A stretch of 31,928 nt of DNA from an uncultured Faecalibacterium sp. (GTDB lineage: Bacteria; Bacillota; Clostridia; Oscillospirales; Ruminococcaceae): NCBI GenBank assembly GCA_900540455.1, contig UQGD01000025.1, positions 1-31,928 on the forward strand, read 5' to 3'. The translations under genes and the position numbers were made by a program. How positions within the stretch are numbered: the stretch's first letter is position 1; every line of letters begins with the position of its first letter. Below are positions 15,834 to 24,174 of the stretch, in pieces. Below the pieces are notes generated by a model, which saw nothing but the letters and a program-made list of their open reading frames with translations, had not been told where the DNA came from and did not search any database.

Positions 15834-18350
15834 ATGCTGCTGCGTAGTTTTGAATCCTTTGAAAAGACCGAAAACGGCTACCTCATCCACGGCGATGCCG
15901 CCGATGTGAAGCTGGTTTTCATGACAGACGATATCATCCGCATCCGGGTACACTTCGATAAGGGTACCCCCATGGAGGAAGAGTCCTACACGCTGGTGAC
16001 CACCGCGTGGGAGGACCGGATGGACACCCTGCTCAAGGACGAGCGCACCCGCATCACCGCACTAGACGTCCCCTGCGCCGAGGACGATAAGGCGCTGACC
16101 TTTGAGACTGCGCACCTGACTTTGAAGCTGTTCAAAAAGCCCTTCCACTTTGAGTTGTTCGATAAGTCCGGCAAGCTGATCTATCAGGATCTGCGGGAGC
16201 GCGCCTTTGAGAAGGATCAGATCGGCCGTCTGAGCCACTTCTCCAAGGTGGATCGGGACTATGACCACTTCTACGGCTTTGGCGAAAAGACCGGTCATCT
16301 GGATAAAAAGGGCCGCCGCCTGCGGATGTCCCCCAAGGATGCCATCGGCCACGACCCCGAGACCGGCGACCCGATGTACAAGCACATTCCCTTCTACATC
16401 CGGGTGAATGAGAACGACCTGCGCCCTGTCGGCCTGTTCTACCACAACTCCTACGACTGCGTGTTCGACCTTGGCGAGGAGCTGTCCGGCTACTGGGAGC
16501 GCTACTGCTACTACCAGACCGACGGCGGCGACATCGACCTGTTCCTGCTGGCCGGTGAGACCCTGCCCGAGATCCTGAACGAGTACACCCTGCTGACCGG
16601 CCGCAGCGCCCTGCCCACCAAGCAGTCTCTGGGATACTGCGCTTCCACCATGTACTACGCCGAGCTGGAAAAGAACTGCGACGAGGAGATCTACAAGGTC
16701 ATCGACAAGCACGAAAAAGAGGGCATCCTCATCGACAACTTCTGGCTGGCCTCCGGCTATTCCAGCGGCGAAAAGGACAAACTGCGCTATGTGTTCAACT
16801 GGAACTATAAGCGTTTCCCGGAGCCGGAAAAGTTCTTTGAGAACATGAACGCCCGGGGCATCAACGTGATCCCCAACCTGAAGCCCGGCATCCTGAAGCA
16901 CCACCCCTACATCGACCTGTTTGAAAAGAACGATGTCTTTATCAAGACCCCGGACGGCAAGGCACCGTACTATGGCCGCTGGTGGGGCGGCGAGGGACGC
17001 TTCTTCGACTTCACCGGCCCGCGCGGCCGCAACACCTGGAAGCAGCTGCTGGAGGAGAACATCCTCAAAAAGGGCACCAAGACCGTCTGGAACGACAACT
17101 GCGAGATGGACGGCGTGGAGGACCGGGACGCTCAGTGCGACTTTGAGGGCAAAAAGGGCACCATGGCAGAGCTGAAGATCCTGCACTCCAACCTGATGGC
17201 CTACACCGCCAAGCAGGCGCTGGCAGATGTGTACCCCGGCGAGCGCCCCTACATCATCAACCGTGCAGGCTACGCCGGTATCCAGCGCTACGCACAGGTA
17301 TGGGGCGGCGATAACCTGACCGACTGGCGCACCGTCAAGTTCAACATTGCCACCATTCTGGGCATGGGTCTGTCCGGCTGCTCCAACATGGGCTGCGATA
17401 TCGGCGGCTTTGCTGGCCCCGCACCCGAAGCAGAACTGCTGCTCCGCTGGCTGCAGAACGGCATCTTCCAGCCGCGCTTCTGCCTGAACTCCGCCAACAA
17501 CGATAACACCGTTACCCAGCCGTGGATGTACGAGGAGAACCTGCCCTACATCCGTGCAGCCTACCAGCTGCGCTACCGTCTGCTGCCCACGTTGTACTCC
17601 CTGATGTACGAGTCCAACCAGAACGGTATGCCGGCATGGCGTCCGCTGTTCCTGGAGTTCCCGGACGACCCCAAGTGCTACACCGACAAGAACCTGACCT
17701 TTATGTTCGGCAAGAGTATTCTGGTGGCGAACGTGGTGGAAAAGGGCGCAACTACCCGCACCATCTACCTGCCCGCAGGCTGCACCTGGTACGATATGAA
17801 CGATGACCTGCGCGCATACAAGGGCGGCCAGACCATCGAGGTCCCGGTCACGCTGGCAAGCATCCCCATGTTCCTGCGCGGCTCTGCCGTTGTGGTGACC
17901 ACCGAGGACGTCAAGCACATCCTCAAGGACACCATGCGCCAGATCGACCTGCTGGTCGCTGCCGAGACCGATACCAGCTTTGTGCTGTACGATGATGACG
18001 GCCACACCGAGGACTACAAAAACGGTGTTTACGCCAAGACCACCATCACCGTCAAGGCCGGCGACCGTACCGACATCCGCTTTGCCACCGAGGGTAGCTA
18101 CGAATCCCCCGTGGAGCGCATGACCCTGAAGCTGGTCAGCAAGAAAAAGGGTGCGCTCTGGGCCAGCGTGGATGGGCAGCAGCTTCCCCAGTACATCGTC
18201 TGCGACGGCTGGGAGGCCGCAGAGTCCGGCTGGTACTATAACCTGTCCGACCGCACCATCTGGGTCAAGTTCGCAAAGCCTGCCAAGAAGGACTTCACGG
18301 TGACCATCTCCACCGAAAAGTTCGACCTCATCGGTATGGCAGAGGACTAA
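15834..18350 (+). CDS. Glycoside hydrolase family 31 (alpha-glycosidase), copy B
   Basis: This 838-residue enzyme is a clear paralogue of the preceding gene, with the same order of blocks and both proteins ending near KFDLIGM or QFDLIGM. Its nucleophile is D421 in VWNDNCEMD and its acid/base is D493 in WGGDNLTDW; the 72-residue separation is the same as in copy A. There is no signal peptide. ATG 15834 follows GGAGGA after a 21-bp gap from copy A, so the two are certainly co-transcribed. Differences cluster around substrate loops, for example GRWWGGEGRFFDFTGP against GKWWGGDGAFWDFTKP, and CSNMGCDIGG against QPNEGADIGG. The two may hydrolyse different linkages or leaving groups from one imported family of glycosides. 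Confidence 0.92.
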   Translation: MLLRSFESFEKTENGYLIHGDAADVKLVFMTDDIIRIRVHFDKGTPMEEESYTLVTTAWEDRMDTLLKDERTRITALDVPCAEDDKALTFETAHLTLKLFKKPFHFELFDKSGKLIYQDLRERAFEKDQIGRLSHFSKVDRDYDHFYGFGEKTGHLDKKGRRLRMSPKDAIGHDPETGDPMYKHIPFYIRVNENDLRPVGLFYHNSYDCVFDLGEELSGYWERYCYYQTDGGDIDLFLLAGETLPEILNEYTLLTGRSALPTKQSLGYCASTMYYAELEKNCDEEIYKVIDKHEKEGILIDNFWLASGYSSGEKDKLRYVFNWNYKRFPEPEKFFENMNARGINVIPNLKPGILKHHPYIDLFEKNDVFIKTPDGKAPYYGRWWGGEGRFFDFTGPRGRNTWKQLLEENILKKGTKTVWNDNCEMDGVEDRDAQCDFEGKKGTMAELKILHSNLMAYTAKQALADVYPGERPYIINRAGYAGIQRYAQVWGGDNLTDWRTVKFNIATILGMGLSGCSNMGCDIGGFAGPAPEAELLLRWLQNGIFQPRFCLNSANNDNTVTQPWMYEENLPYIRAAYQLRYRLLPTLYSLMYESNQNGMPAWRPLFLEFPDDPKCYTDKNLTFMFGKSILVANVVEKGATTRTIYLPAGCTWYDMNDDLRAYKGGQTIEVPVTLASIPMFLRGSAVVVTTEDVKHILKDTMRQIDLLVAAETDTSFVLYDDDGHTEDYKNGVYAKTTITVKAGDRTDIRFATEGSYESPVERMTLKLVSKKKGALWASVDGQQLPQYIVCDGWEAAESGWYYNLSDRTIWVKFAKPAKKDFTVTISTEKFDLIGMAED

Positions 18351-18392
18351 ATAAGCCATTCTCTTTCTTCCATAATTCTTGTTCAGAAATAT

Positions 18393-18435
18393 GAAGACCC
18401 GTGGGGCTATCCTCCACGGGTCTTCGTGTTTTTTA
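18393..18435. terminator. Bidirectional terminator between GH31-B and MATE genes
   Basis: A perfect 12-bp stem (18393-18404 with 18414-18425) and a 9-nt loop are followed on the plus strand by GTGTTTTTT. It ends the TRAP/GH31 transcript. The minus-strand side has a weaker T-rich tail, so it may also serve the convergent MATE gene. Confidence 0.85.
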
Positions 18436-18441
18436 TAAGGT

Positions 18442-19818
18442 TCAGGTTTCTGTCTGTTTCTCCCGCCGCAGGATGCGGCAGACCATGAACAGGCAGTAGA
18501 ACATTGCCAACGCCCATGCAAAGGGGTTGGAAAGACAGATGCCCAGATAGCCAAGGCTGGTCTTTACCGCCAGCACGCCGCCAAGGCTGCGGCCGATCAA
18601 CTCGCCTACGCCGGAAACAATGGCCAGCACGCTGTAGCCAAGCCCCTGTAAGGTGTTGCGGAAGATCATCAGCAGGCCGTGGAAGCAGAACAGCATACTC
18701 ATGACGCTGAGGTACTGGATGGCGCCCGCCGCGACGGCGGGGTCGGCATCGCCCAGCACCAGCTCCACAGCGTAAGGCTTGATGAAAAAGATCACGCCCC
18801 ATGCCACAGCGCAGTAGAGCAGCTGCACCATGCAGCCGTCCTTGATGCCCTGCCGGATGCGGTCGGTGCGGTGTGCGCCGTGGTTCTGCCCCACATAGGT
18901 AGCCATGGCCATACCCACGCTCTCCATGGGCAGGGTGAACATCTGGCGGATCTTTTCACCGGCGGTCTGGGCTGCCACAGCGGTGCTGCCCAGCAGGTTG
19001 ATGGCGTCCTGCATGATGACTGCGCCGATGGCCGAGACGGAATACTCAAACCCCATGGGAAGGCCGATGTAGGCCAGCCGCTTGCAGTGCCCTGCGGAAA
19101 GCAGGGTGTGCGGCTGCCGGAAGGAAAGCGCCTCCTGCTTTGCCGTGCGGGCAAAGAACCAGTAAGCGCACAGTCCGCCGCTGAGCAGCTGGCTGAGCAC
19201 GGTGGCAACAGCGGCGCCGTCCACCCCCATGCCCAGCGGCACGATGAAGAGGTAGTCCAGCAGAATGTTTACCACGCTGGCGACCAGCAGGAAATAAAAC
19301 GGGTGCCGGGAATCCCCCAGTGCCCGCAGCACGCTGGAAGCGTAATTATACAGCACCGTAGCCGGGATGCCCAGAAAAATGAGCCGGATGTAGAGCACGG
19401 CATCGGCGTACAGCTCCTCCGGCGTATGGATGAGCCGGAGCAACGGCCCCGCCATCAGGGTGGTAAGCACGGTGAACACCACGCTCAGCACCAGACAGAG
19501 CAGCGCACCATTCAGCAGGTATTTTTGCAGTCCGTCCTTATCCTTTGCACCAAAGGTCTCTGCCGCCGGGATACCAAAGCCCACACAGGCTCCCTGCACA
19601 AAGCCCAGAATGAGAAAATTGAGGGAGTAGGTGGTGCCCACTGCGCCCAGCGCATCGGTACCCAGACACCGCCCTACGATGACGGTATCCGCAAAGCTGT
19701 ACAGCTGCTGAAATAAGGTGCCCAGCACCAGCGGCAAAGCAAACCGCAAGATCTGGAACAGCGGCTTGCCCACCGTAAGGTCGGTGGTGCCGGAGCGCTT
19801 TTGAGAAGTAGCTGCCAT
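18442..19818 (-). CDS. MATE-family multidrug/metabolite exporter
   Basis: This 458-residue membrane protein has about 12 hydrophobic segments in two homologous halves, the normal MATE fold. Recognisable blocks include PLFQILRFALPLVLGTLFQQLYSFADTVIVGRCLG in the first half and the paired GIPATVLYNYASSVLRALGD and LLMIFRNTLQGLGYS segments. MATE proteins export cationic drugs or metabolites using sodium or proton gradients. The start ATG at 19818 has AAGGAG seven bases upstream. It converges on the GH31 operon and appears unrelated to it; the substrate is unknown. Confidence 0.93.
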   Translation of the reverse strand: MAATSQKRSGTTDLTVGKPLFQILRFALPLVLGTLFQQLYSFADTVIVGRCLGTDALGAVGTTYSLNFLILGFVQGACVGFGIPAAETFGAKDKDGLQKYLLNGALLCLVLSVVFTVLTTLMAGPLLRLIHTPEELYADAVLYIRLIFLGIPATVLYNYASSVLRALGDSRHPFYFLLVASVVNILLDYLFIVPLGMGVDGAAVATVLSQLLSGGLCAYWFFARTAKQEALSFRQPHTLLSAGHCKRLAYIGLPMGFEYSVSAIGAVIMQDAINLLGSTAVAAQTAGEKIRQMFTLPMESVGMAMATYVGQNHGAHRTDRIRQGIKDGCMVQLLYCAVAWGVIFFIKPYAVELVLGDADPAVAAGAIQYLSVMSMLFCFHGLLMIFRNTLQGLGYSVLAIVSGVGELIGRSLGGVLAVKTSLGYLGICLSNPFAWALAMFYCLFMVCRILRREKQTET

Positions 19819-19849
19819 AAAGAAAACTCCTTATTATTGTATTGCTATT

Positions 19850-19878
19850 ATTCTATCATGGGCAGTTGCTTTTCCCAA
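19850..19878 (-). promoter_or_regulatory. Promoter of the MATE gene
   Basis: On the minus strand, TTGGGA (19873-19878) and TAGAAT (19850-19855) are 17 bp apart. The start codon lies about 30 bases downstream. Confidence 0.55.
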
Positions 19879-20243
19879 AGTGGTTTTGTGACAGGAAGTT
19901 GTCTTTTTGTGATGGAAGTGCGGAAACCTCCATATTCTTCACAGTTGCTTCTTTTGCGGGGAAAGTTCCGGCTGTCCGTTTGCAGATTCATAAATCCGCT
20001 TTTTGATGCAGCCCTTTGCAGGTCTACACCCATCCACCACACGCCCGATTCTTACACCAAAACTAGAACAACGCTCTTTTTGCTCTGCACAGAATCATAC
20101 ATCGATTGGAGTAAAATTGGCGTATGGCGTAGTTTTCGCTGGAGATCCATCCAAAGAAAAAGCCGGAAATTTCACGTGGCATAAAGAAGTTTTGGGTTTT
20201 CCGGTTGCAAATTTTAAGTTTGCTGTTCAATCGGCTTCATCAT
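19879..20243. other. Intergenic region without a recognised gene
   Basis: This stretch is A+T richer than its neighbours and contains several short open frames with no ribosome sites and no recognisable motifs. It leads directly into the HicB remnant, so it may be decayed DNA from the same toxin-antitoxin locus or another small element. No RNA gene or clear repeat was recognised. Confidence 0.5.
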
Positions 20244-20387
20244 ATGGAAGAGTACGAAAAGCGGTACAGGCCCGTAAAGAAAACCTTTTCCATTCCCGGC
20301 TGGCTCAACGATGCCGCCGAATCGGCACATATCAACTTTTCCGGCGTCCTTCAGGATGTGCTGAAAGAGAAACTCCATCTGGCGTAA
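20244..20387 (+). pseudogene. HicB-type antitoxin, C-terminal remnant
   Basis: The 47 residues starting MEEYEKRYRPVKKTFSIPGW and ending INFSGVLQDVLKEKLHLA match the C-terminal ribbon-helix-helix region typical of HicB antitoxins (consensus near VKKTLTIP-WLNELAE-INFSQVLQEALKEKL). The N-terminal HicB domain, which begins with a PAVF-like strand and a GC-T-G block, is absent upstream. No hicA toxin is beside it, and no ribosome site precedes the ATG. It is most likely the stub of a lost toxin-antitoxin pair. A small free DNA-binding protein cannot be excluded, since the remaining segment is the operator-binding half. Confidence 0.6.
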
Positions 20388-20408
20388 GTATAGCTATAAG
20401 TACAGCAA

Positions 20409-20459
20409 CAGCCGCCCGGCAGTTGACCGTTATGGTCATGCTGGGCGGCTGGTTGTTTA
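20409..20459 (+). terminator. Terminator after the HicB remnant
   Basis: CAGCCGCCC pairs with GGGCGGCTG, with an inner TGACC/GGTCA pairing, followed by GTTGTTTAT. The structure spans 20409-20452. It probably marks the 3' end of the former antitoxin operon. Confidence 0.55.
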
Positions 20460-20531
20460 TAATAGCATAGTCTGGTTGATAAGGTCGGTCATAAGCAGGG
20501 GCAAAAAACAGGCGGGTCTGTTTGTTGACTT

Positions 20532-20562
20532 AAAAAAAGCCCCCGGGGCTGACCCCGGGGGC
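20532..20562 (-). terminator. Terminator of the desulfoferrodoxin gene
   Basis: A perfect 10-bp stem of GCCCCCGGGG (20539-20548) with CCCCGGGGGC (20553-20562) and a 4-nt loop is followed on the minus strand by seven T residues. Confidence 0.92.
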
Positions 20563-20577
20563 AATGGTCCTGTAATT

Positions 20578-20955
20578 TTACAGTGCGGTCATCCACAGGC
20601 CGTGGAGATTGCAGTAGGCGTACACGGCCACCGGCTTCTCGCCGCCCAGCACAAAGTCTGCCTTGGGGGCCTGGCCGGCCTGCAGGTAACGGATCTGGCC
20701 GCCCTGCTCGGTCTCCACAAAGATCCACTGGATCATGTGCTCTGCCACCATGGGGTGCTCCACAGAGCCAACGCTCACATGCAGGGTGTCACCCTCCAGC
20801 GCAGCCACCGGCAGGTGCTTCTCGCCGCTGGCTTCCACGGTGTTGGGCTCCAGCTTCTGCATCTTCTGGCCGCAGCACAGCAGGGGAACGCCAGCGTTGT
20901 GGACAGTGTAGACCAGGTTGCCGCAGGTGGGGCAGATGTAGAAATTCGCCTTCAT
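20578..20955 (-). CDS. dfx: Desulfoferrodoxin (superoxide reductase)
   Basis: This 125-residue iron protein reduces superoxide to peroxide without making oxygen, a common defence of anaerobes. The N-terminal rubredoxin-like centre is complete (C8, C11, C27, C28). The catalytic square-pyramidal centre is also complete: H47, H67, H73 and H118 with C115, at nearly the positions known from Desulfovibrio desulfuricans desulfoferrodoxin. The catalytic glutamate region GEKHLPV is present. ATG 20955 is chosen because AAGGAGG lies nine bases upstream; a TTG two codons earlier is too close. It lies about 50 bp downstream of the MarR gene on the same strand and may be its co-transcribed partner. Confidence 0.95.
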   Translation of the reverse strand: MKANFYICPTCGNLVYTVHNAGVPLLCCGQKMQKLEPNTVEASGEKHLPVAALEGDTLHVSVGSVEHPMVAEHMIQWIFVETEQGGQIRYLQAGQAPKADFVLGGEKPVAVYAYCNLHGLWMTAL

Positions 20956-21009
20956 ATTCAAAATCCTCCTTAGAGTTCGGGGTGTTTGTTCTGTGATGGC
21001 TCTATTCTA

Positions 21010-21510
21010 TCAGACCTGCTCGTTTTTTTCCGTGACTATGTCACACCCGGCGGTTTTTTGGGCTGCGCGGCGGGGCAGTTCCAGCTCCGGCATCAGCTCG
21101 TTGCTCACAACGGTCAGCATCTCTTCCAGCTTGGCGCAGTCCTCCGGGCTGAATCGCTGGCGCGCCCGCTCGATCACGGTATGCAGGTACGAATAGCTGA
21201 TGTTGTAGTAGTCCAGGTATTTCTGTGTGGGGCGCAGATAGTACTCCCGCCGATCGGTGGTGGACTGGATCTTTTCTACATAGCCCTTCTTGACCAGGCT
21301 GCCGATCTTATAGGCTGCGTTGGGGGTGGAGATGCGCATCAGGTGGGAGAACTCCGCAATGGTGGGTTCCCCCATAGCCACGATGCCCTCCATACAGAAG
21401 GATTCCACGGTGGTCAGGGTTGCCTCACGGGTGGCAAAACGCTGGAATACGTTCTGATAAAAATGCAGCTTGAATTTGGTATACACCTCATTGAAGGCTT
21501 GTTCCAACAT
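21010..21510 (-). CDS. MarR-family transcriptional regulator
   Basis: This 166-residue protein fits the MarR winged-helix fold. The recognition region is TIAEFSHLMRISTPNAAYKIGSLVKKGYVEKI (about residues 50-81), followed by the wing QSTTDRREYYLRPT with the conserved D-R-R pair. The remainder is helical and would form the dimer interface. The start ATG at 21510 follows AAAGGAG at about 12 bases. It lies between the NhaC antiporter gene upstream and desulfoferrodoxin downstream, all on the minus strand, so it may control either. An oxidant or a metabolite could be the signal; no cysteine sensor is obvious apart from isolated residues. Confidence 0.88.
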   Translation of the reverse strand: MLEQAFNEVYTKFKLHFYQNVFQRFATREATLTTVESFCMEGIVAMGEPTIAEFSHLMRISTPNAAYKIGSLVKKGYVEKIQSTTDRREYYLRPTQKYLDYYNISYSYLHTVIERARQRFSPEDCAKLEEMLTVVSNELMPELELPRRAAQKTAGCDIVTEKNEQV

Positions 21511-21600
21511 AGTCGATGCTCTCTCCTTTTGTTCGTGTCGGGGCGTGCCGCAGCACTGCCGCCGAAAACAGGGTGATATGGCAGCGCCAGGCGCCGGGGA

Positions 21601-23268
21601 TCAGCTGGCGCGGCTGCGCTTGTTCAGGTAGGCCCGCAGGGCGCTCAGCACTGCCAGCTCCAGCACCAAGGTCACACCCAGCAGCACCAGGGAGGTGATC
21701 AGGTTGGCCCGCTGGCCCAGCACAGCATGGATCAGGCCGGTAAGCAGATATCCTGCGGCGGATACCACCGCCGTCGTGGCTGCATAGGGCAGCTGGGTGG
21801 CTACATGGTTCACATGGCTGCAATGGGCGCCTGCAGAGGCCATGATGGTGGTGTCCGAGATGGGGGAGCAGTGGTCGCCGCACACTGCGCCGGACAGGCA
21901 GGCGGCGATGGAGACCACCAGCATCTCCCCTTGGGGGAAGGCGTGGCAGACGATGGGCACCAGGATGGAGAAGGTGCCCCAGGAGGTGCCGGTGGCAAAA
22001 GCCAGGAACACCGCCACCAGGAAGATCAGACCCGGCAGCAGGTACTGCAGCGCAGCGGCGTTGCCGTTCAGCAGGTCGGCCACAAAATACTTGGCGCCCA
22101 GCAGGCTGGTCATGCCGGACAAGGTCCAGGCCAGGGTCAAAATCAGCATGGGGCTGACCATGGCTTTGAAGCCTTCCGGGATGCAGGCGGCAAAGTCCTC
22201 AAAGCTCATCACGCCCCGCACCTGGTAGAATACAAAGGTGAACATCAGCGCGATGCTGCTGCCCATCACCAGGCTCATGGAGGCGTTGCACCCGGCAAAG
22301 GCGGAGATAAAGTCCACCCCGTCAAAGAAACCGCCGGTGTATACCATGCTGAATACGCAGGCGGCGATCAGCACCAGCACCGGGGCCACCAGGTCGATCA
22401 CATGGCCGCGGATCTCGGTGTCGGTGTCCACGTCGTTGCCAAAGGGACGCTCCGGCGTGGTAAACAGATCGCCCGCCCGGGCATTGTCCTCATGGGTGCG
22501 CATGGGGCCGTAGTCGGTAGCGGTAAAGATCAAAAACAGGCTCATCACCATGGTCAGAATGGCATAATAGTTATAAGGGATGGTGCGCAGGAACATGGTA
22601 AAGCCGTTGATGCCGGAGCCTTCCGGCACAGAGGAGGTCACCGCAGCGGCCCAGCTGGACACCGGTGCAATGATGCAGATGGGCGCAGCGGTGGAGTCGA
22701 TGAGATAGGCCAGCTTTGCCCGGGAAACATTCTGCCGGTCAGTCACCGGGCGCATCACCGAGCCCACGGTCAGGCAGTTGAAATAGTCGTCCACAAAGAT
22801 CAGCACGCCCAGCATCAGGGTGGCCAGCTGCGCCCCGGCCCGGGTGTGGATGTGGCTGGAGGCCCACCGCCCAAAGGCGGCGCTGCCGCCGGCTTTGTTC
22901 ATCAGTGCCACCAGGATGCCCAGCATCACCAGAAATACCAGGATGCCTACATTGGAGGGGTCGGCCAGCTTGTACACCATGCCCCCCTCGGTGTGGAAGA
23001 ACAGGGTGTTTACCGCCAGCTCCAGGTTGCCGTTGGCGTACAGCAGTGCGCCGGATGCAATGCCCACCAGCAGCGAGGTGTAGACCTCTTTGGTGATCAG
23101 CGCCAGTACGATGGCGATCACCGGGGGCAGCAGGCTGAGCATCGTGCTGTATACGGCGCAGGTATAGTTGGCAGGATCGGCGATCTTGCCGGGGGTGGCA
23201 GCAGTGCACATGGCCAGCAGGCCAAACACCAGCAGGGCAGCCACCCAGGACAGGTTGTGTTTTTTCAT
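21601..23268 (-). CDS. NhaC-family Na+/H+ antiporter
   Basis: This 555-residue membrane protein of the NhaC/ArsB-like superfamily has about 12-13 hydrophobic segments. Typical blocks include GIASGALLYANGNLELAVNT, then VDDYFNCLTVGSVMRPVTDR and GDHCSPISDTTIMASAGAHC, where the buried acidic and polar residues carry ions. These proteins exchange sodium for protons or for an organic acid. A few NhaC paralogues swap malate and lactate or carry amino acids, so the ion pair is inferred. The start ATG at 23268 follows AGAGGA. The next gene downstream, after 90 bases, is the MarR regulator. Confidence 0.9.
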   Translation of the reverse strand: MKKHNLSWVAALLVFGLLAMCTAATPGKIADPANYTCAVYSTMLSLLPPVIAIVLALITKEVYTSLLVGIASGALLYANGNLELAVNTLFFHTEGGMVYKLADPSNVGILVFLVMLGILVALMNKAGGSAAFGRWASSHIHTRAGAQLATLMLGVLIFVDDYFNCLTVGSVMRPVTDRQNVSRAKLAYLIDSTAAPICIIAPVSSWAAAVTSSVPEGSGINGFTMFLRTIPYNYYAILTMVMSLFLIFTATDYGPMRTHEDNARAGDLFTTPERPFGNDVDTDTEIRGHVIDLVAPVLVLIAACVFSMVYTGGFFDGVDFISAFAGCNASMSLVMGSSIALMFTFVFYQVRGVMSFEDFAACIPEGFKAMVSPMLILTLAWTLSGMTSLLGAKYFVADLLNGNAAALQYLLPGLIFLVAVFLAFATGTSWGTFSILVPIVCHAFPQGEMLVVSIAACLSGAVCGDHCSPISDTTIMASAGAHCSHVNHVATQLPYAATTAVVSAAGYLLTGLIHAVLGQRANLITSLVLLGVTLVLELAVLSALRAYLNKRSRAS

Positions 23269-23348
23269 GGTTTTGCGATTCCTCTTACACTTCGGTTTTT
23301 TCAGTGTCCGGCGGGGCAGACTACACTACCACCAGGATAGCAAAGGGG

Positions 23349-23516
23349 GTGTGGGCTGCGCCGGATTATAAAGCACTATATTTTGAGATGTTCCGCGCCA
23401 GCGAGCAGGCCATCCGTTTATTACAGGATGCCCAGGCCCGTGCCGAGCAGGCACTGCTGCAGGACGGGCCGCCGCCGCTGCATCTGCCGCCGCGGGACAA
23501 AGATCAGCAGGACTGA
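23349..23516 (+). CDS. Small coiled-coil hypothetical protein
   Basis: This encodes about 55 residues containing DYKALYFEMFRASEQAIRLL and QDAQARAEQALLQ, a helical, heptad-like segment that resembles small uncharacterised proteins common in gut Clostridia, then a proline-rich tail. The start is taken as GTG 23349 with weak AGGA about 11 bases before; an ATG at 23304 is possible but has poorer residues. It is divergent from NhaC, and its last 13 bases overlap the convergent thioesterase gene. No function is known. Confidence 0.5.
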   Translation: MWAAPDYKALYFEMFRASEQAIRLLQDAQARAEQALLQDGPPPLHLPPRDKDQQD

Positions 23517-23902
23517 CCCTGCTTTTTGGCCTGCGCCTTTTTCATGAACTTTTCGTTCTGGATGATGAACCGCTGGTGGACGCCGCACCCCACCGGGCCG
23601 GTCTCGTCCCGCATACGCACCTGGAACACCAGGCGACGGCCGTCCACTTCCACCAGCTCGCTTTCGCAGATCACGGTCATGCCCAGCGGGGTGGGGGCGC
23701 TGTGGTCCAGCTCCATCCGGGTGCCGACGGTGCTGCAGCCCTCCTCCAGGTGGGGCGCAACGCTCTGCCAGCAGGTCTTTTCGGCCAGAGCCACCAGCGC
23801 CGGGGTCGCAAAGACCTCCAGCGTGCCGCTGCCCAGGGCCAAAGCGGTATTTTCAGCGCTAACGGCCTGCTGTTCCAGGCCCTTGATGCCAACTTCCAAC
23901 AT
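23504..23902 (-). CDS. Hotdog thioesterase of the fluoroacetyl-CoA thioesterase (FlK) family
   Basis: This 132-residue cytoplasmic enzyme belongs to the hotdog-fold thioesterases. The start is ATG 23902, with GGGAGG upstream; a farther ATG contains that ribosome site and is rejected. The triad T33, E41 and H67 (in FATPALVALAE and ELDHSAPT) has the same spacing as T42/E50/H76 of Streptomyces FlK. Relatives hydrolyse small or unusual acyl-CoA esters; most gut homologues are not known to meet fluoroacetate, so a general house-cleaning role is more likely. It has its own promoter region in the 23903-24256 gap and no operon partner. Confidence 0.85.
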   Translation of the reverse strand: MLEVGIKGLEQQAVSAENTALALGSGTLEVFATPALVALAEKTCWQSVAPHLEEGCSTVGTRMELDHSAPTPLGMTVICESELVEVDGRRLVFQVRMRDETGPVGCGVHQRFIIQNEKFMKKAQAKKQGQSC

Positions 23903-24174
23903 TTGTTTTTCCTCCCTCATTGCCGGGCCGCCTGGTCCGACGATAAAATATTTGAACTATTTCTTAGGATACCACATTTTTTGCATTTGCGCACCTGGTT
24001 TCGATGATTTTTTCAAAGAAAGGCCGGAAAATTGAGAAGATCTGGCGGACGGAACCGCTGGGGAGGGAGCATGGGCAATGGTGCGCAGGCCGGCGCAGAG
24101 GGCGGGGAACACAGACTGCCAAAATGCAAACTTATGGCGTTTTATCAAGAAAAATATTTTTTTATGAAAAACTC
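23903..24174. other. Intergenic region between thioesterase and metal-efflux genes
   Basis: This gap lies between two divergent genes. A TATCCT on the minus strand near 23968 could be the thioesterase -10 element, but no good -35 partner was found. The part near 24040-24115 is G+C rich, without a stable terminator or a coding frame. The metal-locus promoter begins at its right end. Confidence 0.4.

Noticed and set aside
13194..15953. 919-codon minus-strand open frame opposite GH31-A
   Set aside because: Antisense shadow of a well-supported glycosidase; no ribosome site or family motif.
13317..18350. Assignment of the GH31 pair as sulfoquinovosidases
   Set aside because: The TRAP pairing makes it tempting, but the sulfonate-binding residues could not be confirmed by eye and no sulfoglycolysis genes are adjacent. 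It is kept only as a test case.
16062..18554. 830-codon minus-strand open frame opposite GH31-B
   Set aside because: Antisense shadow, with the same valine/leucine/glycine-rich composition and no motif.
21727..23340. 537-codon plus-strand open frame opposite NhaC
   Set aside because: Gly/His/Gln-rich antisense product without domains; the minus strand encodes a clear antiporter.
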